Assembly: GCA_003164825.1 (NCBI GenBank)
Contig: PLUH01000364.1
Coordinates: 1-9,640 of the forward strand
From: Hyphomicrobiales bacterium
Lineage (GTDB): Bacteria > Pseudomonadota > Alphaproteobacteria > Rhizobiales > Beijerinckiaceae
Reading direction: 5' to 3'
Length of the DNA: 9,640 nucleotides
Positions 1 through 6,807 of the stretch are shown piece by piece (within the stretch, counting starts at the first letter, position 1; every line of letters begins with the position of its first letter). The notes under the pieces were generated by a model. It saw nothing but the letters and a program-made list of their open reading frames with translations, made no database searches and had not been told where the DNA came from. Both the position numbers and the translations under genes were made by a program.

Positions 1-1002
1 AAGCGAAATTCGCTCACGTGCAGGTACTCGTCGTCCGGCCGCAGCACGCAATCGGTGAAATGCCGCCGGTTGGGCGAATCCGGGAAAGCCTGCGGCTCGA
101 GCGCCAAGCCGGCATGCGCTCCGTAAAGCTGGCCGTTTAACCCCGGCGCGGGGCAGTTGAGCGGCGCTGCATCGTAGAACTGGACGCCAGGCTCCGTCGA
201 GAACAGGCTCATCGTCAGGCCGTTCCGAGGCGAACGCACCGCCGCTATTTGCGCAAGACCTTCGGCGTCGGGCTGGAGCGCGGCGACAAAATTGGTGTCG
301 TATGGCGTTCCGCTCGGATTGCGAACCGGGCGGGGGCTGCGAAAGTCGTATGGCGTACCGGCGACGGCGCGGATTTCCCCGGTCGGAATCAGCTCGGCGT
401 CCGCGGGGGTGTAAAAGTCGGCGAACAGCGTCACCTCATGGTCGAGAATGTCGGGCGAGCCGTCGAGGTTGAAATAGCTGTGCTGAGTGAGATTGACCAC
501 GGTCGGGCGGTCCGAGACCGCCGAGAGCTCGACCCTAAGCGTCGCGGGCTCAACCAGGCGATAGACGCATGTCGCGGTTAAGGCGCCTGGAAAGCCGCTG
601 TCGCCGTCCGGCGATTCAAGCGTCAGTTCGACTGAAGAGCCATCGTATGCGCCGAGCTTCCAAATCCGGTGGCCAAATCCATGCGGGCCTCCGTGCAGCG
701 TGTGCTTCTGGCCGGGCTTGCGCTCGAGTTGATAGGCGACTCCGTCGAGAACAAATCGGCCGTTGGCGATCCGGTTGGCGAACCGTCCCGGCACCGCGCC
801 GAAAGATGGCGAGTAAGCGACGTAGTCGTCCAACGTGTTGAGGCCGAGCACGACCTGCTGCAAACCGTTGGAGGCTGGCACGACGAGGTCGCGCACCACC
901 GCCCCATAGGTCAGGATTTTCGCGCTCGCCCCTGCGCTGAGACGCAACCGTGACCTCGAATACGGGCGTTTGGTCGATCTGACCGAAAGCATTTGCGCTC
1001 AC
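1..1002 (-). CDS. galM: Aldose 1-epimerase (mutarotase), cut by the left edge and apparently frameshifted near its start
   Basis: GalM interconverts the alpha and beta anomers of aldoses such as glucose and galactose in the cytoplasm. Read leftwards, one frame from about 945 to the window edge gives a nearly complete GalM: KILTYGAVVRDL, PGRFANRIANG, KHTLHGGPHGFG (around 690), VNLTQHSYFNLDG with the active-site His (around 480), PYDTNF, and LEPQAFPDSPN with the catalytic-type Glu (around 90). It ends in DEYLHVSEFRF, so only the last few residues and the stop are missing. The usual GalM N-terminus (AFGQIDQTPVFEVTV) lies in a different frame, starting from GTG at 1002 behind a GGGGGG ribosome site, or from ATG at 1050, which overlaps the stop of the glycosylase gene as ATGA. 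Removing one base at about 948-949 joins the frames. The main frame also has an ATG at 992, which would give an atypical N-terminus. Family assignment is secure; whether the gene is intact is not. Confidence 0.9.
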
Positions 1003-1046
1003 TTCATCCCCCCATTGCTGCGCTTCCCACGGGCCGCGCTTCAACT

Positions 1047-1718
1047 TCATCCCCCGACCGCCGCCTGCACGTCCGTGCGGTCGAGCTCGGCGCGGATCGA
1101 GGCGAAGACCTCGCGAAACATCGCTTCCGTCAGCACGCCGGTGTTGGTGTTGTAGCGCGAGCAATGATAGCTGTCGAAGAGGCGAATCCCAGCCGACGCA
1201 AGCGCATGGCGCGCCCCATGAGCGAACGGATACTTTGCCGGGCCGAGGTTGATTGCGCGCAAGGCGCTCTCATGTGCGATCCGGCCGAGCGCGAGCATGA
1301 CCCGCAATCGCGGTAGAGCAGAGATCGCCCGCGTCAGATACCGGCGGCAAGTCGCGATTTCACTGGGGGTCGGTTTGTTCTGCGGCGGAACGCAGCGCAC
1401 GGCGTTAACGATCGCGCAGTCGACGAGCTTGAGCCCGTCGTCCGGGCGGCGATCGTAGATCCCTGAGGCGAAGCCGAACTCGAGCAGAGTGCGGTAGAGA
1501 AGATCCCCGGCGTAGTCCCCGGTGAACGGGCGGCCGGTCCGGTTGGCTCCGCGCAATCCCGGGGCGAGCCCGACTATCATGAGACGCGCGTGCGATTCGC
1601 CAATGGAAGCCACTGGCGCATTCGACCAGTCGGGGTATTCGGCCCGGTTCGAGGCCCGGAACGCCGCGAGCCGGGGACAATCCGCACAATCGGTCGCCGG
1701 GCCGACATCGAAGGCCAC
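1047..1718 (-). CDS. Family-5 (UdgB-like) uracil-DNA glycosylase with Fe-S cluster cysteines
   Basis: Predicted to excise uracil and other deaminated bases from DNA, starting base excision repair. The 223-residue protein has the UDG fold motifs: motif 1 GLAPGLRGANRTGRPFTGD (50-68), where family 5 lacks the catalytic Asp/Asn of family 1, and motif 2 HCSRYNTNTG (185-194). Four cysteines, C11, C14, C109 and C124, are spaced as in the [4Fe-4S] glycosylases of families 4 and 5, and RCVPPQNKPTPSE (108-120) is the typical stretch between the last two. The start is GTG at 1718, the first available start in frame, with only a weak GGGCGG upstream. It follows the NYN gene by 18 bases, so the two are probably co-transcribed, and its TGA overlaps a possible galM ATG at 1050. 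A family-4 enzyme is the main alternative; the motif 1 and motif 2 sequences favour family 5. Confidence 0.9.
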   Translation of the reverse strand: MAFDVGPATDCADCPRLAAFRASNRAEYPDWSNAPVASIGESHARLMIVGLAPGLRGANRTGRPFTGDYAGDLLYRTLLEFGFASGIYDRRPDDGLKLVDCAIVNAVRCVPPQNKPTPSEIATCRRYLTRAISALPRLRVMLALGRIAHESALRAINLGPAKYPFAHGARHALASAGIRLFDSYHCSRYNTNTGVLTEAMFREVFASIRAELDRTDVQAAVGG

Positions 1719-1736
1719 GGACCGTGGCCGCCCGAC

Positions 1737-2342
1737 TTACTCGCGCAGCTCTTCAGCCGGCTGCTGGACCGGCCCATACTGGCCACGGCGATGATCGGTG
1801 GGGCGCGGTGGCCGGTCGCCGGGATCGCGCCCGATCCGTTGGATCAGATGGGCGAGATCGATGAACTCGTCGGCCTGACGGCGCAGCTCGTCCGCCACCA
1901 TCGGCGGCTGGGTCGAAATCGTCGATACGACCGCCACCCGGACGCCCTTTCGCTGGATCGATTCGACCAGCGATCGGAAGTCGCCATCGCCGGAGAACAG
2001 GACCATGAGGTCGAGATGCGGCGCCATGTCCATGGCGTTGACCGCAAGCTCGATGTCCATATTGCCCTTGACTTTTCGGCGCCCCGTGGAGTCGACGAAC
2101 TCTTTCGTCGGCTTGGTCACGACCGAATAGCCATTGTAATCGAGCCAGTCGACCAACGGCCGAACCGACGAATACTCCTGATCATCAACCAGGGCTGTGT
2201 AATAATACGCTCGAATCAGCCGACCCTTTGCCTGAAATTCTTTCAGGAGACGCTTATAGTCGATATCGAACCCGAGAGCTTTGGCGCTTGCATAGAGATT
2301 TGCTCCATCAATAAACAGGGCGATCCGTTCCAATGATGACAT
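1737..2342 (-). CDS. NYN-domain protein (LabA/DUF88-like, PIN-fold ribonuclease-like)
   Basis: NYN domains belong to the PIN-like nuclease fold and are thought to act on RNA using a cluster of acidic residues that bind divalent metal. The 201-residue protein has this pattern: FIDGANLY with D12, KGNMDIELAVNAMD with D96, and FSGDGDF with D119 and D121, followed by a hydrophobic strand (VRVAVVST) that closes the core. Residues after about 170 are rich in Pro, Arg and Gln and look disordered. ATG at 2342 is the first start; the ribosome site in front of it is poor. It is the first gene of a probable three-gene set with the uracil-DNA glycosylase and galM. The fold and acidic residues are seen directly; the RNase role comes from the family, and the natural substrate is unknown. 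Confidence 0.92.
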   Translation of the reverse strand: MSSLERIALFIDGANLYASAKALGFDIDYKRLLKEFQAKGRLIRAYYYTALVDDQEYSSVRPLVDWLDYNGYSVVTKPTKEFVDSTGRRKVKGNMDIELAVNAMDMAPHLDLMVLFSGDGDFRSLVESIQRKGVRVAVVSTISTQPPMVADELRRQADEFIDLAHLIQRIGRDPGDRPPRPTDHRRGQYGPVQQPAEELRE

Positions 2343-2819
2343 ATTGAGGTTCTTTTCGCGTTTCGATGATTAACATAGATCATCTGTTTAAAGGCCTTTG
2401 GGCGACCGCAGCAGATGACATTTTTATGAATCCATGATCAAGCCTGAAATACGGCCGGACATGGGTCCATTCTACAATTTTTCGTGCTCCGGTCCACGAT
2501 TCTGAACTCGGGCCGACCCGCCCTGCCCGAAGGCTTGGCGTCTTTTGCCGTTTCCGTCGCGCCGCAGGCGGTCGAGTCAGCACAACCGACGACGCGAACA
2601 ACCAAGACATAGAACGCATTTGGCCCTAATTCCAGAGGCTGGGGCTTGAAATTTCGCGTCGTCCCGGCCCGCCCTCTGGTCAACAGTTCGTGGGGAGGCG
2701 AGCCGCGAGGATTGACGAGGCGGCGCTGCAAGCGTTTGTTACGACCTGATCGACCGGCCAAACGGCGCGGCGCGACCTGTTCCGGCCCGGCTTCGGGCGG
2801 CTTCAATTGGGGAGGGGTG
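2343..2819. other. 477-base gap between divergent genes; no convincing gene
   Basis: This stretch separates the minus-strand NYN gene from the plus-strand hydrolase and should carry both promoters. The first 100 bases are AT-richer than the surroundings and hold an inverted repeat (2365-2384) and the 10-base palindrome AAAGGCCTTT (2390-2399). The hydrolase frame stays open back to an ATG at 2646, but the added 58 residues are Arg- and Pro-rich, unlike this enzyme family, and have no good ribosome site, so I read 2646-2819 as leader. No tRNA or known small RNA was recognised. Confidence 0.6.
2365..2384. promoter_or_regulatory. Inverted repeat before the NYN gene, possible operator
   Basis: GATGAT and ATCATC form perfect 6-base arms around the 8-base centre TAACATAG. 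The repeat lies 23-42 bases upstream of the NYN start codon, where a promoter is expected. On the minus strand the centre contains TATGTT, a weak match to a -10 box. A regulator site is an inference only. Confidence 0.25.
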
Positions 2820-3671
2820 ATGAAACTCGCGCGATATGGCAGGGCGGGCAAGGAGAAACCGGCGCTCGTCGACCGGGCCGGGAAGCTCAGGGACCTCAGC
2901 GAGGTAATAGAGGACATCGACGCCGACACGCTCGCTCCGCGCGCGCTCGCGCGCCTGGCCAAGGTCAAGCCGGAATCCCTGCCCGCGGTGCGCGGCGCGC
3001 CCCGAATCGGGCCGTGCCTGCGGCGGGTCGGCAATTTCATCGCTGTCGGGCTCAATTATGCCGACCACGCCGCCGAATCGGGCATGCCGGTTCCCAAGGA
3101 GCCGGTGCTGTTCACCAAGGCCCCCAACTGCGTCGTCGGACCGAACGACGACGTCGTGATCCCGAAAGGCTCGATAAAGACGGACTGGGAGGTCGAGCTC
3201 GCGATCGTGATCGGGTCCCGCGCAAGCTATGTGAGCGAGGACAAGGCGCTCGCCCACATCGCCGGCTATTGCATCTGCAACGACGTGTCGGAGCGCGAAT
3301 TCCAGCTCGAACGTTCCGGCCAGTGGGTCAAGGGCAAGAGCGCCCCCACTTTCGGCCCGCTCGGGCCGTGGCTGGTGACGCCGGACGAGATCGAGAACGT
3401 TCAGGCGCTCAACATGTGGCTCGACGTCAGCGGCGAGCGCATGCAGACCGGCTCGACGGCGACGATGGTCTTCGGCGTCAAGACGCTTGTCTCCTATATC
3501 TCCCAGTTCATCGCTCTCGAGCCCGGCGACGTCATCACCACCGGCACGCCGCCCGGCGTCGGATCGGGCAAGAAGCCGCCGCGGTTCTTGAAGGCCGGCG
3601 ATACGATGTCGCTCGGGATCGATGGGCTCGGACAGCAGGCCCAGCGGGTCGTCGCCTGGAAGGCCGATTGA
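2820..3671 (+). CDS. Fumarylacetoacetate hydrolase (FAH) family enzyme
   Basis: FAH-family enzymes are metal-dependent and cleave, hydrate or decarboxylate short keto acids; members include ureidoglycolate lyase-like and 2-keto-4-pentenoate hydratase-like proteins. The 283-residue product has the usual layout: a small N-terminal domain (1-65), then the catalytic core beginning IAVGLNYADHAAESG (74-88). Metal ligands are E124 and E126 in DWEVEL and D155 in CNDVSERE, followed by GKSAPTFGPLGPWLV and the C-terminal TGTPPGVG loop. The start at 2820 is chosen for its strong GGGGAGGGG ribosome site and because the family begins here; the frame is open further upstream but without family-like sequence. 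A small membrane protein follows 12 bases later. The exact substrate cannot be read from the sequence, and the ureidoglycolate lyase name often given to such proteins would be unsafe here without other allantoin genes nearby. Confidence 0.95.
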   Translation: MKLARYGRAGKEKPALVDRAGKLRDLSEVIEDIDADTLAPRALARLAKVKPESLPAVRGAPRIGPCLRRVGNFIAVGLNYADHAAESGMPVPKEPVLFTKAPNCVVGPNDDVVIPKGSIKTDWEVELAIVIGSRASYVSEDKALAHIAGYCICNDVSEREFQLERSGQWVKGKSAPTFGPLGPWLVTPDEIENVQALNMWLDVSGERMQTGSTATMVFGVKTLVSYISQFIALEPGDVITTGTPPGVGSGKKPPRFLKAGDTMSLGIDGLGQQAQRVVAWKAD

Positions 3672-3683
3672 GCTGAAAGCCCG

Positions 3684-4004
3684 ATGAAGCGCCTGCGGTC
3701 GTGGACGGGCGTCGTCTTCGCCGCCTTCTACGCGCTGGCGTTCCTCGCTCTCTATGTCGATTATCTCCGGCGTGCGGGAACGTGGTTCGCCGACCTCCCG
3801 CTCACGCTCGCCGCCCTGCCCTTCACGCTGACCATGCGGGCGCTGAACGGGGGGTCTTATGCGTTCGGCGGCGACATGACCGGGAGGGTCGTCGCCGCGG
3901 GCGTGTTCGGCTCCGCGCTCGCCTATTTGATCGGGCTCGCCCTCGCGGCCGTTGTTCGCCGCCTCGCCCAGCTTTTTCTCGCCGCGCGCTGGTCGGCCGA
4001 TTGA
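3684..4004 (+). CDS. Small inner-membrane protein, unknown function
   Basis: I do not recognise this 106-residue protein. It has a basic N-terminus (MKRLR) and three hydrophobic segments at about 7-28, 35-54 and 69-91, separated by short loops with charged residues (DYLRR at 26-30, a Gly-rich NGGSYAFGGD at 55-64). The ending VVRRLAQLFLAARW suggests a cytoplasmic, positively charged tail. It begins 12 bases after the stop of the FAH-family gene, so it is probably in the same transcript; the ribosome site (GCTGAAAG) is weak and translation may be coupled. Its stop lies only 29 bases from the stop of the convergent secreted-protein gene. Codon use matches the neighbouring genes, supporting a real resident gene. 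There is no evidence for a function. Confidence 0.7.
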   Translation: MKRLRSWTGVVFAAFYALAFLALYVDYLRRAGTWFADLPLTLAALPFTLTMRALNGGSYAFGGDMTGRVVAAGVFGSALAYLIGLALAAVVRRLAQLFLAARWSAD

Positions 4005-4033
4005 GTAGCGGACGCTTCAGCGCCTGCCCCACC

Positions 4034-4405
4034 CTACGCGCCATCACCCCGCGCCTCTCTAACAAGCGCCTCGTAGCTCGTGCGGGACAGCGGAGACGGC
4101 GGCGAACAGAGATCTTCGCCGTTCTCGAAGAAAACGTAAACCCGGTCGTGGCCAATCGCGGCGAACATCTCCGTCGCGACGAAGCTGCTTCTGGGCGGCG
4201 CAGCGTTGAACGCCCTGACGAACGTCGCCGTCTCCACCTCGGTGAAATCCTCGATGTCGAGGCCCCGGCCCCGCGCCGAGGCGATGGTCATCTGTTTGTT
4301 TTGAACCGAAACGCACCGCGCGCTCGGGTCCTGGGCGTCGGCTTTTGAAACTGGGCCGCCGATCGCAAGAATGATCGTCAAGCCGGGGATGATCCCGCGA
4401 AGCAT
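4034..4405 (-). CDS. Small secreted protein with one cysteine pair, unknown function
   Basis: The 123-residue product starts with a signal peptide (MLRGIIPGLTIILAIGGPVS, then KADA), with likely cleavage after ADA at residue 24. The mature part has two cysteines, C31 and C100, which could form a disulfide in the periplasm, and a compact C-terminal half with VYVFFENGEDLC. ATG at 4405 is chosen because an AGGAGAG ribosome site sits 7 bases before it and the signal peptide begins there; a start at 4438 would place 11 polar residues ahead of the signal. The gene converges on the small membrane protein. No lipobox or sorting signal was seen. I recognise no named family. Confidence 0.7.
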   Translation of the reverse strand: MLRGIIPGLTIILAIGGPVSKADAQDPSARCVSVQNKQMTIASARGRGLDIEDFTEVETATFVRAFNAAPPRSSFVATEMFAAIGHDRVYVFFENGEDLCSPPSPLSRTSYEALVREARGDGA

Positions 4406-4711
4406 GATTCTCTCCTGACCATTTTGACTGTCGCTCAAGCAACGTCTGGTCAGGTCGCGCCATCATGGCGAAGAGCGTCGGCGACGAAGCAACCCGGGCA
4501 TTGTCGAGCGCCCGGCGTTCCCTCGCTTTGCCTCCCAACGGTAAACCCGCCGGGTTGCAATGACGCGCGCCGCAATTCGATTCAGACCGAAATAAGCGAC
4601 GCTGTGCAGCGAAAGTAGGTTCGAATCTCCTCGATTGCAACCGGATTGTTGTGCGCGAGAGCCCCTGACCTCTGGGAAGACGGGTCGCTGGACGCGCCGG
4701 CGTGCGGCGCC
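4406..4711. other. 306-base gap, no gene recognised
   Basis: This lies between the 3' end of argC and the start of the small secreted protein, both on the minus strand. It should hold the promoter of the secreted-protein gene, but I found no clear -35/-10 pair. It contains a 9-base inverted repeat with a tRNA-like T-loop motif inside (4553-4642, listed separately). Just after the argC stop the minus strand has a GC-rich self-complementary stretch (GGCGCCGCACGCCGGCG) without a following T run, so it is not a clear intrinsic terminator. Confidence 0.6.
4553..4642 (+). repeat. 9-base inverted repeat enclosing a tRNA T-loop-like motif
   Basis: GGTTGCAAT at 4553-4561 and ATTGCAACC at 4634-4642 are perfectly complementary and lie 72 bases apart. 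Just inside the right arm is AGGTTCGAATC (4617-4627), the classic T-loop sequence of tRNA genes. However, the bases flanking the loop do not form a 5-base-pair T stem, and no D-arm or anticodon arm is evident, so this is not an intact tRNA. It may be a decayed tRNA or a chance match. Confidence 0.3.
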
Positions 4712-5626
4712 TTACCGCCCGAGCATCAGCATGAGATTCTGCACCGCCGCGCCCGAGGCGCCTTTGCCGAGGTTGTCGAATTTGGCGACGAGCAGCGCCT
4801 GGCGGCGCGTTTCGTTGGCGAACACGTGGATCTCGATGTCGTTCGTGCCGTTGAGCGATTCCGGCTCGATGCGGGCGGCATCGTCGCTCTCCATCACATG
4901 GAAATGCTTCTGGCCCCGATAGTGCTTCTTGAACGTGGCGATGAGGTCGGCGGCCCTCGGCGTCCGCGGCAAAGCATCAAGATGGAGCGGAATGCTGACC
5001 AGCATCCCCTGGGGGAAATTGCCGACCGACGGCGCGAAGATCGGCCGCGCCGTCAGGCCTGAATAGAGCTGGATCTCGGGCATGTGCTTGTGCTCGAGCT
5101 GAAGCCCATAGAGCTCGAACGCCGGCGCGCGGCCGCTTTCGTAGGCCTCGATCATCGACTTGCCGCCGCCCGAATAACCGCTGACCGAGCTGATCGACAC
5201 GGCCGCGTCCCTGGCGATGAGGCCGGCGTCGGCGAGCGGGCGCAGAAGCGCAATCGCCCCGGTCGCGTGACAGCCGGGATTGCTGACCCTTCTGGCGGAG
5301 GCGACCGCCTCGGCCTGGCCGGCGACGAGCTCGGGAAAGCCATAGGTCCAGCCCGGCGCGACCCGATGGGCGGATGACGCGTCGATCACGCGGGGCGCGC
5401 CGGCGCCCATAGCGTCAATGAGATGCGCCGCCTCTTTCGCCGCTTCGTCCGGCAGGCAAAGGATGACGACGTCGACTTCGCTATAGAGCTTCTGCTTCGC
5501 AGCCTTATCCTTGCGAGCCTCGGGCGGCAGGCTCAGGAGCTCAAGGCCGGAAACGCCCGCGAGCTTGTCCCTGATCTGCAGGCCGGTGGTGCCCGCTTCG
5601 CCGTCGATGAAGATATTCGCCGCCAT
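4712..5626 (-). CDS. argC: N-acetyl-gamma-glutamyl-phosphate reductase, short type
   Basis: ArgC reduces N-acetylglutamyl phosphate to the semialdehyde with NADPH, the third step of arginine synthesis, in the cytoplasm. The 304-residue protein is the short (type 2) form of about 310 residues, not the roughly 345-residue form. Visible features are the nucleotide-binding start IFIDGEAGTTGLQI (5-18), VIDASSAHRV (80-89), the catalytic cysteine in SNPGCHATG (C119), the SVSGYSGGGK loop (147-156), and EHKHMPEI with the active-site-type histidine H181. ATG at 5626 is backed by a GGAGG ribosome site 5 bases upstream. The gene lies downstream of rplM-rpsI on the same strand, an order I know from alphaproteobacteria, but here a secreted-protein gene and a hairpin-rich leader intervene, so argC may be separately controlled. 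Confidence 0.97.
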   Translation of the reverse strand: MAANIFIDGEAGTTGLQIRDKLAGVSGLELLSLPPEARKDKAAKQKLYSEVDVVILCLPDEAAKEAAHLIDAMGAGAPRVIDASSAHRVAPGWTYGFPELVAGQAEAVASARRVSNPGCHATGAIALLRPLADAGLIARDAAVSISSVSGYSGGGKSMIEAYESGRAPAFELYGLQLEHKHMPEIQLYSGLTARPIFAPSVGNFPQGMLVSIPLHLDALPRTPRAADLIATFKKHYRGQKHFHVMESDDAARIEPESLNGTNDIEIHVFANETRRQALLVAKFDNLGKGASGAAVQNLMLMLGR

Positions 5627-5654
5627 GGTCGCCTCCGCTCAAGTCCGAATGCCC

Positions 5655-5690
5655 AAAAGAAGAGTCGCGCTCAAGCGCGAGCTCGCGCTT
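5655..5690 (-). terminator. Overlapping hairpins and U-rich run before argC: terminator or attenuator
   Basis: On the minus strand the transcript first meets the perfect 18-base palindrome AAGCGCGAGCTCGCGCTT (5690 to 5673). Its right half is also the left arm of a second hairpin, TCGCGC-TTGA-GCGCGA (5680 to 5665), followed at once by CTCTTCTTTT (5664 to 5655). The second structure has the form of an intrinsic terminator; the first would compete with it, the layout of an antiterminator/terminator pair. It ends 28 bases before the argC ATG. A plain terminator of the upstream ribosomal-protein operon is the simpler reading. Confidence 0.6.
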
Positions 5691-5812
5691 ATTCAGCGTC
5701 GTCGGGGCCGGATGGGCGGGCGGGCGGTCATGGGACGCGTCTTTCGTACAAATGCCCGTCATGGTCAAGGCGGAAAGGCGCCGGCTCGGCGCCGCCGCCG
5801 CCAGTGGACCTG

Positions 5813-6253
5813 CTATGGCGCGATGGTCGCGGTGAAGGCGACGGAAGGTTCGCTCGTGCGGCGGTTCGCCGGGTCGGAGAAAAACGCGTAATAGTCCGGC
5901 TTGGCGAAGTGGGCCCCGTAGAAGGGATTGGCGTACGTTCCGTTCGCCATCGCATAGCCGAAGCCGTCCTTCGACAACTGGGGGGCGGCGATCCTGACCA
6001 GGTTATCGACCGGATAGCCGTCGTTGCCGGGGATCGAGGTTCCGGGCGGCTGCAGGCCCGTAATCGCGACGCCATTGGCCTCGCCGGTTATCCCCGTGAT
6101 CTCATAGAAGCCGTCGCCGTTGGGCGCGTCCTTCGTCATGAACGTGCCCGACGCGGCGACCCCCTCGCCCTGGTAGCTCCACTTCCACGTGGAGGCCTGG
6201 GCGCGGCCGGCGAGCAGCCCGACCCCGATGGCAAGCGCGAATGCGAGCTTCAC
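5813..6253 (-). CDS. Secreted protein of unknown function between rpsI and argC, resembling bodies of PEP-CTERM proteins but lacking the tail
   Basis: The start is GTG at 6253, with a strong GAGGAGGGGG ribosome site just upstream; the open frame before that belongs to the reverse reading of rpsI. The 146-residue product begins with a signal peptide (KLAFALAIGVGLLAGRAQA), cleavage likely after residue 20. The mature part is rich in Gly, aromatic and Thr/Ser residues: STWKWSYQGEGVAASGTF, GFYEITGITGEANGVAITG, PPGTSIPGNDGYPVDNL, GFGYAMANGTYANPFYG. From memory this pattern occurs in exosortase-linked PEP-CTERM proteins, but here the protein ends at FTATIAP, exactly where a PEP motif and membrane anchor would follow, and none is encoded in the next bases of the frame. 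It contains no cysteine. It follows the rpsI stop by 71 bases and precedes argC by 186. The gene and its export are well supported; the function is unknown. Confidence 0.75.
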   Translation of the reverse strand: MKLAFALAIGVGLLAGRAQASTWKWSYQGEGVAASGTFMTKDAPNGDGFYEITGITGEANGVAITGLQPPGTSIPGNDGYPVDNLVRIAAPQLSKDGFGYAMANGTYANPFYGAHFAKPDYYAFFSDPANRRTSEPSVAFTATIAP

Positions 6254-6324
6254 CAGCCCCCTCCTCGACGCCCAGCGATCCTTCGCGGCCCCCGGAGAAG
6301 CAGCCAGCCAGTCGGCGCTTCGCG

Positions 6325-6807
6325 TCAGCGCTTCGAGAACTGGAAGCTCGCGCGCGCCTTGCGGTGGCCGTACTTCTTGCGCTCGACCACCCGCGAATCG
6401 CGAGTGAGAAAGCCTTCCTTCTTCAGCGCGGGCCTGAGGTCCGGCTCGTAATAGGTCAGCGCCTTGGCGAGGCCGTGACGCACCGCGCCGGCCTGGCCGG
6501 AAAGGCCGCCTCCGGTCACCGTCACGGTCAGGTCGTACTGGGTGATGCGGTTCACGACCACCAGCGGCTGGCTCAGGATCATGCGCAACACGGGTCTCGC
6601 GAAATACTGGTCGAGCGGCTTGCCGTTGACGGTCGCCAGGCCCCTGCCCGGCTTGATCCACACCCGCGCCACCGCGTTCTTGCGTTTTCCGGTCGCATAG
6701 GCGCGCCCGTACTTGTCGAGCTTCTGGACGTGGATGGGCGCTTCCGCGGCTGTCGGCGCCAGGTCCGAGCCTTTGAGGTCGGCGAGCGAGGAAAGAGTCT
6801 CAGCCAT
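6325..6807 (-). CDS. rpsI: 30S ribosomal protein S9
   Basis: S9 is a small-subunit protein whose C-terminal tail reaches the P-site tRNA. The 160-residue product has an N-terminal extension of about 30 residues typical of alphaproteobacteria, then the conserved body: DKYGRAYATGKRKNAVARVW, KPGRGLATVNGKPLDQYF, GGGLSGQAGAVRHGLAKAL, and the basic tail ending ERKKYGHRKARASFQFSKR. The terminal SKR that contacts tRNA is intact. Its ATG overlaps the end of rplM by 8 bases (ATGGCTGA), so translation is probably coupled, as expected for the universal rplM-rpsI pair. Nothing unusual is seen. Confidence 0.99.
   Translation of the reverse strand: MAETLSSLADLKGSDLAPTAAEAPIHVQKLDKYGRAYATGKRKNAVARVWIKPGRGLATVNGKPLDQYFARPVLRMILSQPLVVVNRITQYDLTVTVTGGGLSGQAGAVRHGLAKALTYYEPDLRPALKKEGFLTRDSRVVERKKYGHRKARASFQFSKR

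Noticed and set aside
1590..2336. 248-codon plus-strand open frame opposite the NYN gene
   Set aside because: The minus strand carries clear NYN motifs; the plus reading has no recognisable domain or ribosome site.
2646..2819. N-terminal extension of the FAH-family enzyme
   Set aside because: The 58 extra residues are not family-like, and the strong ribosome site is at 2820.
4553..4642. Intact tRNA gene
   Set aside because: Only the T-loop matches; T stem, D-arm and anticodon arm cannot be formed.
5423..6451. 342-codon plus-strand open frame across argC and the secreted-protein gene
   Set aside because: It is antisense to argC, the secreted-protein gene and rpsI, has Arg-rich composition typical of a reverse reading of GC-rich genes, and no family motif.
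6254..6661. Longer start for the secreted-protein gene
   Set aside because: The upstream frame overlaps rpsI out of frame; the signal peptide and ribosome site place the start at 6253.
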